Assembly: GCA_019241525.1 (NCBI GenBank)
Contig: JAFAWY010000077.1
Coordinates: 1-64,000 of the forward strand
Length of the DNA: 64,000 nt
Direction: 5' to 3'
Source of the DNA: Pseudonocardiales bacterium
Lineage (GTDB): Bacteria; Actinomycetota; Actinomycetes; Mycobacteriales; Pseudonocardiaceae
Of the stretch, positions 45,687 to 53,444 are shown in pieces (position 1 is the stretch's first letter; every line of letters begins with the position of its first letter). The notes below the pieces were generated by a model. It did not search any database, had not been told where the DNA came from, and saw nothing but the letters and a program-made list of their open reading frames with translations. Position numbers and translations under genes: made by a program.

Positions 45687-47288
45687 ATGCCGGATGCAGT
45701 GGTCATCGGCGCAGGTCCGAACGGGTTGGTCGGCGCGAACGTGCTCGCCGACGCCGGCTGGTCAGTCGTGGTCTGCGAGCAGCAACCCGAGCCGGGCGGC
45801 GGGGTGCGCAGCGGGCCGGGGCCGGCTGAGGGCTTCGTCTACGACCACTGCAGCGCGTTTTACCCGATGGCCGCGGCCTCCAGGCCGATCCAGGCACTGG
45901 AACTGGAGAACTACGGGCTGAAATGGTTACACGCCCCGGAGGTGCTCGCGCACCCGCTGCCGGACGGGCGGGCCGCGGTGTTGTCCCGAGATCTGGACCG
46001 CACAGCCGCTGCGCTGGACAGCTTGGGCGCCGGTGACGGCGCGGCCTGGTGGCGGCTGTACCAGTTGTGGGAGCGGGTAGGACCGCACCTCCTGGACGCG
46101 TTGTTCGTGCCGTTCCCCCCGGTGCGTTGTGGGTTGCGGTTGGCCGCGACGCTCGGCCCGGCCGGTCTGTTGCGGTTTATGCGGTTCGGGCTGCTGCCGG
46201 TGCGCAAGTTGATCGACGAGGAGTTCTCCGGCCCGGGGTCGCTGCTGCTGGCCGGCTGCTCGCTGCATGCGGATCTGACACCGGAAACTGCCGCCAGCTC
46301 GCTGTACGGGTGGCTGCTGGCCATGCTGGGTCACCAGTACGGGTGGCCGGTGCCGGAAGGGGGGTCCGGGCAGCTCACCGCGGCGCTGGTGCGGCGCCTG
46401 AAAGAGCGGGGTGGCGTCCTGCGGTGCGCGGACGCGGTGCGGCAGGTCATCGTCCGCCGCGGCCGGGCCGTCGCGGTTCGCACCGAGGCGGGCGACGAGA
46501 TCCCGGTCCGCCGAGCGGTGCTCGCCGCGACCGCGGCCACGCAGCTCTACGGTGGCCTGGTCGGTTGGCAGCACCTGCCGGCGCGGTTGCGCGACGATCT
46601 GCGCCGCTTCCAGTGGGATTACTCGACATTCAAGGTGGACTGGGCGTTGCGCCGGCCGGTGCCGTGGCAAGCAGGTGGCGTCGCCAGCGCGGGCACCGTG
46701 CATATCGCCGGCAGCCTGGACGAGATGAGTGACTACGCCGCGCAGATCTCCACCGGCCGGATACCGGCGCAGCCGTTCCTGCTCGTCGGGCAGATGACCA
46801 CGGCCGACCCGTGCCGGTCCCCGGCAGGCACGGAATCACTATGGGCCTACACCCATGTGCCGCGCCGGGTACGCGGCGACGCCGGCGGCGACCTCACCGG
46901 ATCCTGGGATGAGCGGGAACGCGAAACCTTCGCCGATCGCCTGGAGCGGCAGTTGGAGCGGTTCGCCCCGGGAATGCGCCAACTCGTGATCGCGCGGCGC
47001 ATCACCACACCGCAACGATTCGAGGCCAGCGACGCCAACCTCGTCGGCGGTGCGGTCAATGGCGGCACCACCGCGGTGCACCAGCAATTGGTATTCCGCC
47101 CGACGCCCGGGCTGGGACGGCCAGAAACTCCGATCGCGGGCCTCTATCTGGCCTCGTCGTCGGCGCATCCTGGCGGCGCAGTGCACGGCGCCTGCGGCGC
47201 CAATGCGGCCCGGGCCGCCCTGCGCGGTGCCCGAGCCCACGCTCAGCACTTCGGGGCAGCCGCTGCTCGACTCGCCATCGGCAGTTGA
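45687..47288 (+). CDS. FAD-dependent oxidoreductase (phytoene-desaturase-like)
   Basis: The 533-residue protein opens with the dinucleotide loop VIGAGPNGLVGANVLADAGW and EQQPEPGGGVRS, the second FAD contact. The C-terminus has GLYLASSSAHPGGAVHGACG, the FAD-binding end typical of phytoene dehydrogenase-like COG1233 proteins. Substrate may be a carotenoid-like or other lipid, but no carotenoid genes are nearby. The start ATG is set by the first residues of the loop. An open frame upstream to 45435 has no family likeness. Confidence 0.85.
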   Translation: MPDAVVIGAGPNGLVGANVLADAGWSVVVCEQQPEPGGGVRSGPGPAEGFVYDHCSAFYPMAAASRPIQALELENYGLKWLHAPEVLAHPLPDGRAAVLSRDLDRTAAALDSLGAGDGAAWWRLYQLWERVGPHLLDALFVPFPPVRCGLRLAATLGPAGLLRFMRFGLLPVRKLIDEEFSGPGSLLLAGCSLHADLTPETAASSLYGWLLAMLGHQYGWPVPEGGSGQLTAALVRRLKERGGVLRCADAVRQVIVRRGRAVAVRTEAGDEIPVRRAVLAATAATQLYGGLVGWQHLPARLRDDLRRFQWDYSTFKVDWALRRPVPWQAGGVASAGTVHIAGSLDEMSDYAAQISTGRIPAQPFLLVGQMTTADPCRSPAGTESLWAYTHVPRRVRGDAGGDLTGSWDERERETFADRLERQLERFAPGMRQLVIARRITTPQRFEASDANLVGGAVNGGTTAVHQQLVFRPTPGLGRPETPIAGLYLASSSAHPGGAVHGACGANAARAALRGARAHAQHFGAAAARLAIGS

Positions 47289-47366
47289 CTCAGCGATGGC
47301 GCTGGACCACCACCCGGGCGCCGCTCGCAGCACCCAACCCCACCCTCGCAACGGCACGCACTGCCT

Positions 47367-47435
47367 GTGCCGTGAACTCGACAAGACCGACCTTGAGATG
47401 GCCTCGCCACGTAGCTACCGTCGAGTTCACGGCAC
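47367..47435. repeat. Dispersed inverted repeat, paired (copy C)
   Basis: Arms GTGCCGTGAACTCGAC (47367-47382) and GTCGAGTTCACGGCAC (47420-47435) form a perfect 16-base inverted repeat around a 37-base spacer. The element lies between convergent genes, the FAD oxidoreductase and the SigC-like sigma gene. It may be a bidirectional terminator or a mobile palindromic unit. Confidence 0.9.
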
Positions 47436-47506
47436 GATTCGGCAGCAGCTAGACACCCGAATGCATATCGGGGGAACTCGACGGCAAGAAATGTGCCGTT
47501 GCGGCA

Positions 47507-48046
47507 TTAAGGGCCGGTGGTGCTTCGGCCGGGCCATCCGAGATGGTTCATGGCGCGGACGAGGTCTTCGCGGGCCCGGGCCACTCGGGAGCGGACGGTG
47601 TCGACCGGGCACTCGCATACCTCAGCGGCGGTCGCGTAGTCCAAACCCAGGACCTGGGTGAGCACGAACGCATCACGCCGGTCGGCCTCCAGCCCGGTCA
47701 CCAGTTCCCGCAGCACCGCCCCTTCTTCCCATCCTGATCGCGGCTGCGTGGAAGCCGCCGGGTCGCTGACACGCCGAATCTGGTTGACCGCCACCCGCCG
47801 AGCGATCGACAACAACCAGCTACGGGCGCTGGAATGGCCGGTGAAGGTCGGCAAGGATCGAAAGGCCCGCAGGTAGGTTTCCTGGGTAAGATTTCCTGCC
47901 ACGTCGTCTGCGCAGAGGTAGGCAAGGAAGTGGTATACGTCGCGCTGGGTAGCGCGAATGAACGTCGTCAGAGCTATGTGGTCCCCCGCACCCGCGGCGA
48001 GCGCCAATGCGGTGATCCACGTGTCATCTGATCGAGCGACACCCAC
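47507..48046 (-). CDS. SigC-like ECF sigma factor
   Basis: The 179-residue protein has region 2 (FIRATQRDVYHFLAYLCADD, then LTQETYLRAFRSLPTFTG, then ARSWLLSIARRVAVNQIR) and region 4 (RRDAFVLTQVLGLDYATAAE, then VCECPVDTVRSRVARARED), close in layout to mycobacterial SigC (DLTQETFLRA, CPVGTIRSRVARAR). SigC is linked to copper acquisition in mycobacteria. The start is a GTG with no strong ribosome-binding site. It is divergent from the zinc-finger protein gene with 62 bases between the starts. Confidence 0.9.
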   Translation of the reverse strand: MGVARSDDTWITALALAAGAGDHIALTTFIRATQRDVYHFLAYLCADDVAGNLTQETYLRAFRSLPTFTGHSSARSWLLSIARRVAVNQIRRVSDPAASTQPRSGWEEGAVLRELVTGLEADRRDAFVLTQVLGLDYATAAEVCECPVDTVRSRVARAREDLVRAMNHLGWPGRSTTGP

Positions 48047-48108
48047 CTGAGAAGGCTAACCGAAAGTTTTCCGGGAACCTCAGAGATCCAGCGGAGGACT
48101 ACTGTCAC

Positions 48109-48663
48109 GTGGACTGCACACAGTGTAGGGAGGCCGTCTCCGCTCGGCTCGACGGCGAAGAGAGCCCCATAGATTCAAGGGCGGTTGACGCACACCTGGC
48201 GACCTGCCCTGCCTGCAACCAATTCAGCGACGATGCAGCACGAGTCACCACGCTTGCTCGTTGCGCGCCGGCGACCCCCGCGCCCGACATCAGCATGAAA
48301 GTGATGTCCACCGTGCACGAATTGGGCACCGTCTTAGAGGTCCTTACCGATCTCGACCGTCATTCGACCGCCTGCGCCACGGCGATGATGGCGCACAACA
48401 CGACCGACATGCTCAGCGCTACTCGTGCGGCACTGGACTGCGCCGATATCGCTGCCGCGGCACACCGGGTGCTGTCGCGCGACACAGCCACCGATACCGG
48501 CGTCCTCAAGGCCATCTTGCAAGCAGCAGCAACCGCCGCCGATCGGTGCGCCGCCGAATGCGGTCAACACGCCGTCCATCACAGCCACTGCCGCGTCCAC
48601 TCCGAAACCGCCAGGCACGCTGCCCAGGTGTGCCGGGCGCAGCTTCATCACATCACCGGCTAG
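48109..48663 (+). CDS. Zinc-finger anti-sigma-like protein fused to a Cys/His-rich helical domain
   Basis: The 184-residue protein has an N-terminal zf-HC2 pattern (Cys3, Cys6, then His29, Cys33, Cys36), typical of anti-sigma factors that bind a sigma factor and Zn2+. Residues 70-184 form a predicted helical bundle with Cys89, Cys111, Cys147, Cys151, four His at 154-160, Cys161 and Cys175. The spacing CAAECGQHAVHHSHC resembles the DUF326/Csp copper-storage four-helix family. The gene is divergent from a SigC-like factor. A metal-sensing anti-sigma is inferred. The start is a GTG. Confidence 0.82.
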   Translation: MDCTQCREAVSARLDGEESPIDSRAVDAHLATCPACNQFSDDAARVTTLARCAPATPAPDISMKVMSTVHELGTVLEVLTDLDRHSTACATAMMAHNTTDMLSATRAALDCADIAAAAHRVLSRDTATDTGVLKAILQAAATAADRCAAECGQHAVHHSHCRVHSETARHAAQVCRAQLHHITG

Positions 48664-48671
48664 TCCTGGTG

Positions 48672-48853
48672 TCAGGGCGCGGAAACGAGCCCGATCGCGT
48701 CCATGGTCAGTATCACCATTGCCGTGACCAGCGGTAACTGGGGCACCGCGGGGTTGGCGGGCAGCAGCCGGACCGCCCGGTCGCGCGCTCCCACCGCGGC
48801 GACCAGGTGCCCGAGCACGATCGCCACCACCTGGACCGCCGCCGGTTCGACGG
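48672..48853 (-). pseudogene. C-terminal relic of a multi-span membrane protein
   Basis: A frame without a start codon reads VQVVAIVLGHLVAAVGARDR, then AVRLLP, and VTAMVILTMDAIGLVSAP, then stops at TGA (48672-48674). It lines up with the last 58 residues of the intact protein at 41870-43171 (VQIIAIVTGHLLATISAHDQ and VMVILTFGAVSLVFAP). Only about 60 residues remain, directly behind the cbiO stop. This is the 3' relic of a paralogue, left by deletion. Confidence 0.8.
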
Positions 48854-49729
48854 TCAGCGTTTCCCACGATGCAACGGTTCGAGGGGGGGTTGCGGTGGAG
48901 TGGGCAACGTGCTGTGTTCGTGGATGAGGTTGACCTGCAGCAGGAGTTGCCGGTCGGCCAGGATCTGCTCAGGGGTGCCTTCGGCAACGATGCGGTGGTC
49001 TTCGCTGAAGATCAGGCAGCGGTCGGCGATGCGGTACAGGGCATCCAGGTCATGGGTGGCGTGCACAATGGTCTTGCCGGCGTTACCGAGTTGTTCGATG
49101 AGGTCCATCAGCCAGTACTGCGTCCGCGGGTCCAGCGCGGCAGTGGGTTCATCGAACAGCAGCACCTCGGGACCCATGACCAGGACCGTGGCGATGGCGA
49201 CTTTTTTCTTCTGGCCGCCGGAAAGCTGGTAGGGGGCACGGTCGAGCAGGTCGGTGATGCCCAGCATGCGGGTGATGTCCTCGACGCGGCTAGCGGTGTC
49301 CTCGCGGGAGATACCCAGCTGCAGCGGGCCAAACGCGATCTCCTCCCGGACCGTCGGTGAGAAGACCTGGGCATCGGAGTTTTGAAAGACGAAACCGATG
49401 CGGGAACGAAAGCCCTCGGACATCTGGACGTCTTCCATGGTGTCCTCGGTGACTGGCTGACCGAAGGCGGAGTAGGAGCCTTGGGAGGCAAAAATGAGGC
49501 CATCGAGGATTTTGAGCAGGGTGGACTTGCCGCAGCCGTTGGCACCCAGCAGCGCGACTCGTTGCCCGCGCTGGATCGTGAACGACACGTCGGTGAGGGC
49601 GGGATAACGGTCCAGATAGGCATAGTGCAGCCCGCTGGCCTCCAGGATCGGCTCGCCATCGGGCTCGGCCCACCGTGGAGTGGAGATCTGACCCGTTGCG
49701 GCCGCGTCGGCGTCAGCTTCAGCGGCCAA
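48854..49729 (-). CDS. cbiO: Cobalt ECF transporter ATPase
   Basis: The 291-residue protein is an ABC ATPase with Walker A LLGANGCGKSTLLKILDG, Q-loop GFVFQNSDAQVFS, signature LSGGQKKKVAIAT, Walker B VLLFDEPTAALDP and the switch His in VHATHDLDAL. Q-loop context FQNxDxQ and GPxxLG are typical of energy-coupling factor ATPases. It powers cobalt uptake with CbiM and CbiQ. The only start is a TTG that overlaps the cbiQ end by eleven bases. Confidence 0.93.
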   Translation of the reverse strand: MAAEADADAAATGQISTPRWAEPDGEPILEASGLHYAYLDRYPALTDVSFTIQRGQRVALLGANGCGKSTLLKILDGLIFASQGSYSAFGQPVTEDTMEDVQMSEGFRSRIGFVFQNSDAQVFSPTVREEIAFGPLQLGISREDTASRVEDITRMLGITDLLDRAPYQLSGGQKKKVAIATVLVMGPEVLLFDEPTAALDPRTQYWLMDLIEQLGNAGKTIVHATHDLDALYRIADRCLIFSEDHRIVAEGTPEQILADRQLLLQVNLIHEHSTLPTPPQPPLEPLHRGKR

Positions 49730-50678
49730 GGAGGTGGTCCCCGATCATCATCACGGCAGCGAAGATGACCACTGACCCGAGGTAGTAGGCGTCGGCTGGG
49801 TGGAACCGCGGCTGCTCAAGTGATTTGGCGTCGCCACGATACCCGCGCGCGGTCATGGCCTGATGGACTTCCTCGGACAGCTGGTTGGCCTTGCCCAGCA
49901 ACGTGCCCACGCTGGCCCCCAGAAATGCCCGGGCGCGGCGGTCGTGTCGGGGCGTGCCGGGAGTGCGGGCCTGGCGCGCCTGGTACATGTCGGTGACCGA
50001 GGTCAGCAGCAGGAAGAGGTAACGGTAGGCCATGCCGATGATCAGGATGAAGATCCGCGGCACGCCGAGGCTGCGCAGCGCAGCCAGCAACCGGATCCAG
50101 GGTGTGGTCAAGGTCAGCAGCACCACCAGGGAGATCGACACCGCGACCCTGGCCACTAACCGTCCCGCGGCGAGGAGTCCCTGCTGCGTGATGCCCTCAG
50201 GGGTGCCGTGCCAGTGCCACAGTGTCACCACGATGTCGCCCGGGGTCACCACAGAAAGCGTGGCGGGCAGCACCACGATGCCGGTGAAGATGGGCACAAA
50301 CAGCCATACCCGCTTGATGAAAAAGGCGATCGGCAGAGCCGATGCGGCCGCGAGTCCGAGCGTGGCCGCGTACATCACCGCCAGGGTGATCATCGAGTGG
50401 GAGAGTCCGGCGACGACGAGCAAGCCGATCAGGCTCATCAGTTTGACCCGGGGGTCGATGCGCTGCAGTACACCACGTGCCGCGGCGACATCCTCGCCGA
50501 ACATCACCTGCTGCAACAGCTTGGCGCCGCCCTGGATGGTCTTGGCCAGGTAGCTGCCCTTTTTGCGCTTACCGATGCAGCCACACGGGCACAGCGCCAC
50601 GTCCTGCTGGAGCAACCACTGCGGCACCGACGGAGGATGCGATCCGGGTGATGCCACACTGGCCGGCGAACCGATCAT
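49719..50678 (-). CDS. cbiQ: Cobalt ECF transporter T component
   Basis: The 319-residue protein has about five spans and the T-component signature near the C-terminus (AMTARGYRGDAKS) that couples the ATPase to the substrate subunit, plus the first coupling motif region ARQARTPGTPRHDRRARA. The N-terminus carries a Cys cluster CPCGCIGKRKKG, an extension often seen in actinobacterial CbiQ. The ATG overlaps the cbiM stop (ATGA). Confidence 0.92.
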   Translation of the reverse strand: MIGSPASVASPGSHPPSVPQWLLQQDVALCPCGCIGKRKKGSYLAKTIQGGAKLLQQVMFGEDVAAARGVLQRIDPRVKLMSLIGLLVVAGLSHSMITLAVMYAATLGLAAASALPIAFFIKRVWLFVPIFTGIVVLPATLSVVTPGDIVVTLWHWHGTPEGITQQGLLAAGRLVARVAVSISLVVLLTLTTPWIRLLAALRSLGVPRIFILIIGMAYRYLFLLLTSVTDMYQARQARTPGTPRHDRRARAFLGASVGTLLGKANQLSEEVHQAMTARGYRGDAKSLEQPRFHPADAYYLGSVVIFAAVMMIGDHLLGR

Positions 50679-51769
50679 GATCGGACCTGTTCGGACTTCC
50701 TGGCATCAGCGGTGGAACTACCACGGTGGGTCGCGACCGTGACCAGCTTGGCGATCAGGAAGACCACCAGCCCGACGATCAAGATCCCGACCACGGCGGA
50801 GACGAGGTAACTCAAGACCGGGTGTTCTCCGCTGGCAAAGCCGTAGTCGGGAAACAGCGTCTTGCGCCAGAACTCGGCGTACTTGTTCAGGCCCGCCGGG
50901 ATCGTGGACAGGCCGAGTTTGTCTTTCAGTGCATCAGGGGAGTCCTCGCCGAACGCGGTTCCCTGGGCCAGCAGGCCCAGCGGCGTGAGCACCACCATCA
51001 CGGCCATCGCCGCACCGGCGACCACACCCGGGCGCAGCCGCCGCCGGCGAGCACCCTCTGCTGCCGCCGCGTCGGCATCGACCGGTATCCCGGGATGGTT
51101 GACCTGCAGCAAGGGAAGGTTGGCCCGCTGCAGGTAGGCCACCACTACGGCCGCGATGATGCCCTCGGCGACCCCGGCGACGGTCAGGTGGGCGAACAGC
51201 ATGGCCGTGATCGACTGGGAAAGGTTGTACGGCGAGTACAGCGGGGCACCGTTGGCGTCGTGGAACAGGCTGGGCTGGATACCGAGTTCGATGCCCACAC
51301 ACAGTGCTGCGACGGTGAGTCCTGCATACCCGGCGAGGAAGCCGGCCACCACCCGGCGGGGACTGGTCAGGTGCGCGCTACCCGAGATCAGGCGGTACAG
51401 CCCGTAGGCGACAAACGGCAAAACGATGGCCATGTTGACCACGTTGACGCCGTAGGCAAGCACCCCACCATCACCGAACAACAGCGCCTGGAACCCGAGG
51501 GCGACGCTGACCGCGATGACCGCTGCCCATGGTCCTAGCAGGATCGCTATCAAAGCTGCGCCCACCCCGTGAGCGGTGGTGCCATCCGGTATGGGCACGT
51601 TGAACATCATGATCAGGAAGCAGACTGCGGACAGCATTGCCAACGTCGGTACGTGGCGGGTCTTCACCCGCTTGTTCACCCTGGCTGCGGCTGCGGCCAG
51701 CACGGGAACCGCGACGACGAAGCCGGCCGCGCAGGTTTGGGGACTGAGGTAACCGTCGGGTATGTGCAT
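50675..51769 (-). CDS. cbiM: Cobalt ECF transporter S component, CbiM with CbiN-like C-terminus
   Basis: The 364-residue protein begins with the diagnostic MHIPDGYLSPQTC. The start methionine at 51769 provides the amino group and His2 that coordinate the metal, so the frame extension upstream is rejected. About seven spans follow, then a variable loop and a C-terminal part (PDYGFASGEHPVLSYLVSAV) with one more span, which resembles fused CbiN. It selects Co2+ or Ni2+. I saw no cobalamin riboswitch upstream. Confidence 0.92.
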   Translation of the reverse strand: MHIPDGYLSPQTCAAGFVVAVPVLAAAAARVNKRVKTRHVPTLAMLSAVCFLIMMFNVPIPDGTTAHGVGAALIAILLGPWAAVIAVSVALGFQALLFGDGGVLAYGVNVVNMAIVLPFVAYGLYRLISGSAHLTSPRRVVAGFLAGYAGLTVAALCVGIELGIQPSLFHDANGAPLYSPYNLSQSITAMLFAHLTVAGVAEGIIAAVVVAYLQRANLPLLQVNHPGIPVDADAAAAEGARRRRLRPGVVAGAAMAVMVVLTPLGLLAQGTAFGEDSPDALKDKLGLSTIPAGLNKYAEFWRKTLFPDYGFASGEHPVLSYLVSAVVGILIVGLVVFLIAKLVTVATHRGSSTADARKSEQVRS

Positions 51770-52004
51770 GGTCACCTCACCGGTGCCGTCCAAACGCCAT
51801 CTGTTCGTTAAAGCAACTTACGCGCAGCAGGTGCAGGCGTAGCACCCTCTCGAATGGATTACCCTCGAACAGCGTAGTGACACGGATCTGTCGATCTGGA
51901 GTCACGTTAGGCGACCACCGGCTTCAGTGATCCAGCTCTGACCACCCACTTGGTGGCTTCATGCGCAACCGCGGCCAATCTCCGCCGTCCATGTCATTGC
52001 CCGG
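51770..52004. other. Intergenic region upstream of cbiM
   Basis: This stretch separates cbiM from the end of the conservon. It has no B12-box-like or adenosylcobalamin-riboswitch pattern that I can see. It should contain the cbiMQO promoter. Confidence 0.4.
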
Positions 52005-52628
52005 TCATTGCACGGGTGAGGATGCCTCAGTCGGCGTGGTGGCGGACTTGGCCAGGCCAATGAGATATTCCAGGAGCGTGACAAGCACCTGCTTGCTGGA
52101 ATTTCGCTTGCGCACGTCGCACAGCACGGTCGGGATTGCGTTGTCGATGCTGAGCGCCTCGCGAACCTCCTGAACCTCGTATAATGGCGCATTATCGAAG
52201 CAATTGACGGCAACCACGAAGGGAATCTTTCGGCGCTCGAAGAAGTCTACTGCAGCAAAGCAGCTTTCCAGCCGCCGAGTGTCCGCGAGAACGACCGCAC
52301 CTAGCGCCTCGTAGGCAAGTTCATCCCACATGAACCAGAAACGTTGTTGACCTGGAGTTCCGAAGAGGTACAGGATGAGCTCGGGATTGATCGTGATACG
52401 TCCGAAATCCAACGCGACCGTCGTTGTGGTTTTGTCCTCGACGCCTGAAAGATCATCAACGCCGGAGCTTAGTTCGGTGAGCATTTCTTCGGTGCGCAGG
52501 GGCCGGATCTCGCTCACCGACCCGACCATGGTCGTCTTGCCGACGCCGAATCCACCCGCTATCAAAATCTTGACGGCACTGGCTGACAGCGCGTGAGTCG
52601 CCGACGTTTCAGAGCTTACGAATGCCAT
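52005..52628 (-). CDS. cvnD: Conservon small GTPase (CvnD-like)
   Basis: The 207-residue protein has the P-loop IAGGFGVGKTTMVGSVSE, the G3 region ILYLFGTPGQQRF (Gly in place of the usual Asp) and a G4-like VAVNCFD. The C-terminus has VLCDVRKRNSSKQVLVTLLE. It is the GTPase of the four-gene conservon and may switch on GTP binding under control of the roadblock and DUF742 partners. The ATG at 52628 overlaps the DUF742 gene by 20 bases. Confidence 0.92.
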   Translation of the reverse strand: MAFVSSETSATHALSASAVKILIAGGFGVGKTTMVGSVSEIRPLRTEEMLTELSSGVDDLSGVEDKTTTTVALDFGRITINPELILYLFGTPGQQRFWFMWDELAYEALGAVVLADTRRLESCFAAVDFFERRKIPFVVAVNCFDNAPLYEVQEVREALSIDNAIPTVLCDVRKRNSSKQVLVTLLEYLIGLAKSATTPTEASSPVQ

Positions 52629-52977
52629 CGAGAACCGCCTGCAGTAGTTCCATCTGAGGGACTTCGGACGTTCGTGGTGGAGATCGGAAAATGATGAGGC
52701 CCCAATCGATGAGATCGCTGAGCAGCACCTTGACCACCACAAGTGGCAGATTCAACGTTGCGGACACTTCAGCGATTGACAACGGCCGTTGGCACATGCG
52801 CAGGATGTGAGCATATTCCCGGTCCACATTCACGTCGCCGTCTGTCCTCGCGGCAACAACGAGGGTGGTCATTTCGAGATTGTGACGAGTTGGCCTGGTC
52901 CGACCACGAGCGACGGCGTAAGGTCGAACCAGAGGACCTGCATCCTCATCAAACCAAAACTCGTTTTCCAGCTTCAT
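52609..52977 (-). CDS. cvnC: Conservon DUF742 protein (CvnC-like)
   Basis: The 122-residue protein has the DUF742 layout: GPLVRPYAVARGRT near the N-terminus, then a winged-helix-like part with CQRPLSIAEVSATLNLPLVV and VKVLLSDLIDWGLIIF. It likely acts as a scaffold or DNA-binding-like adaptor in the conservon complex at the membrane. It overlaps both flanking genes. Confidence 0.93.
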   Translation of the reverse strand: MKLENEFWFDEDAGPLVRPYAVARGRTRPTRHNLEMTTLVVAARTDGDVNVDREYAHILRMCQRPLSIAEVSATLNLPLVVVKVLLSDLIDWGLIIFRSPPRTSEVPQMELLQAVLDGIRKL

Positions 52978-53405
52978 GACGCGTGGGCGCCATAGGTGTC
53001 GCCGGAATTAGCGATCCGCGGTGCAGCCGACAAGTACGTGCCTACTCTTTTAAGCAAGATATTCATCTCGTAGGCGATCAGGCCAAGGTCAGCCTTGTCC
53101 GAAGCCAGGACCGCAAGGCAGGCACCTCGTCCAGCGGCGGTCACCACCAAGAACACATTATCCATCTCGACGAGGGTTTGCCGAACTCCGCCACCCTCAA
53201 AGTGCCGGGCAGCGCCGCGGGCCAAGCCTTGAAAGGCTGACGCTATTGCCGCAAGGTGTTCAGCATCCTCGTTGGACAAGCCACTCGATCGGCTCACGAG
53301 TAAGCCGTCGGCAGAAAGCACCACTATACGTTCAGCAGCCGCAACCCGTCCAACAAAATCATCGAGCAGCCAGCGTAGATCGATTGTTGTCTTCGGTTTT
53401 ACCAT
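52974..53405 (-). CDS. cvnB: Conservon roadblock/LC7 protein (CvnB-like)
   Basis: The 143-residue protein has the roadblock/LC7 fold with LRWLLDDFVGRVAAAERIVV, LSADGLLVSRSSGL and EDAEHLAAIASAFQGLARGA. This dimeric fold is a regulator of small GTPases, here the product of the last gene of the set. It overlaps the DUF742 gene (ATGA) and lies 39 bases after the kinase stop. Confidence 0.93.
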   Translation of the reverse strand: MVKPKTTIDLRWLLDDFVGRVAAAERIVVLSADGLLVSRSSGLSNEDAEHLAAIASAFQGLARGAARHFEGGGVRQTLVEMDNVFLVVTAAGRGACLAVLASDKADLGLIAYEMNILLKRVGTYLSAAPRIANSGDTYGAHAS

Positions 53406-53444
53406 GATGTCCCTTGTCGTTCAGGCTAGTCATCCAGTCCCGAG

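Noticed and set aside
45419-45706. Minus-strand 95-codon frame between FNT and FAD genes
   Set aside because: The ending looks somewhat protein-like, but it has no good ribosome-binding site, overlaps the FAD gene start and matches no family I know.
51770-52004. Cobalamin riboswitch before cbiM
   Set aside because: No B12-box-like sequence or suitable fold could be recognised, so control of cbiMQO remains unknown.
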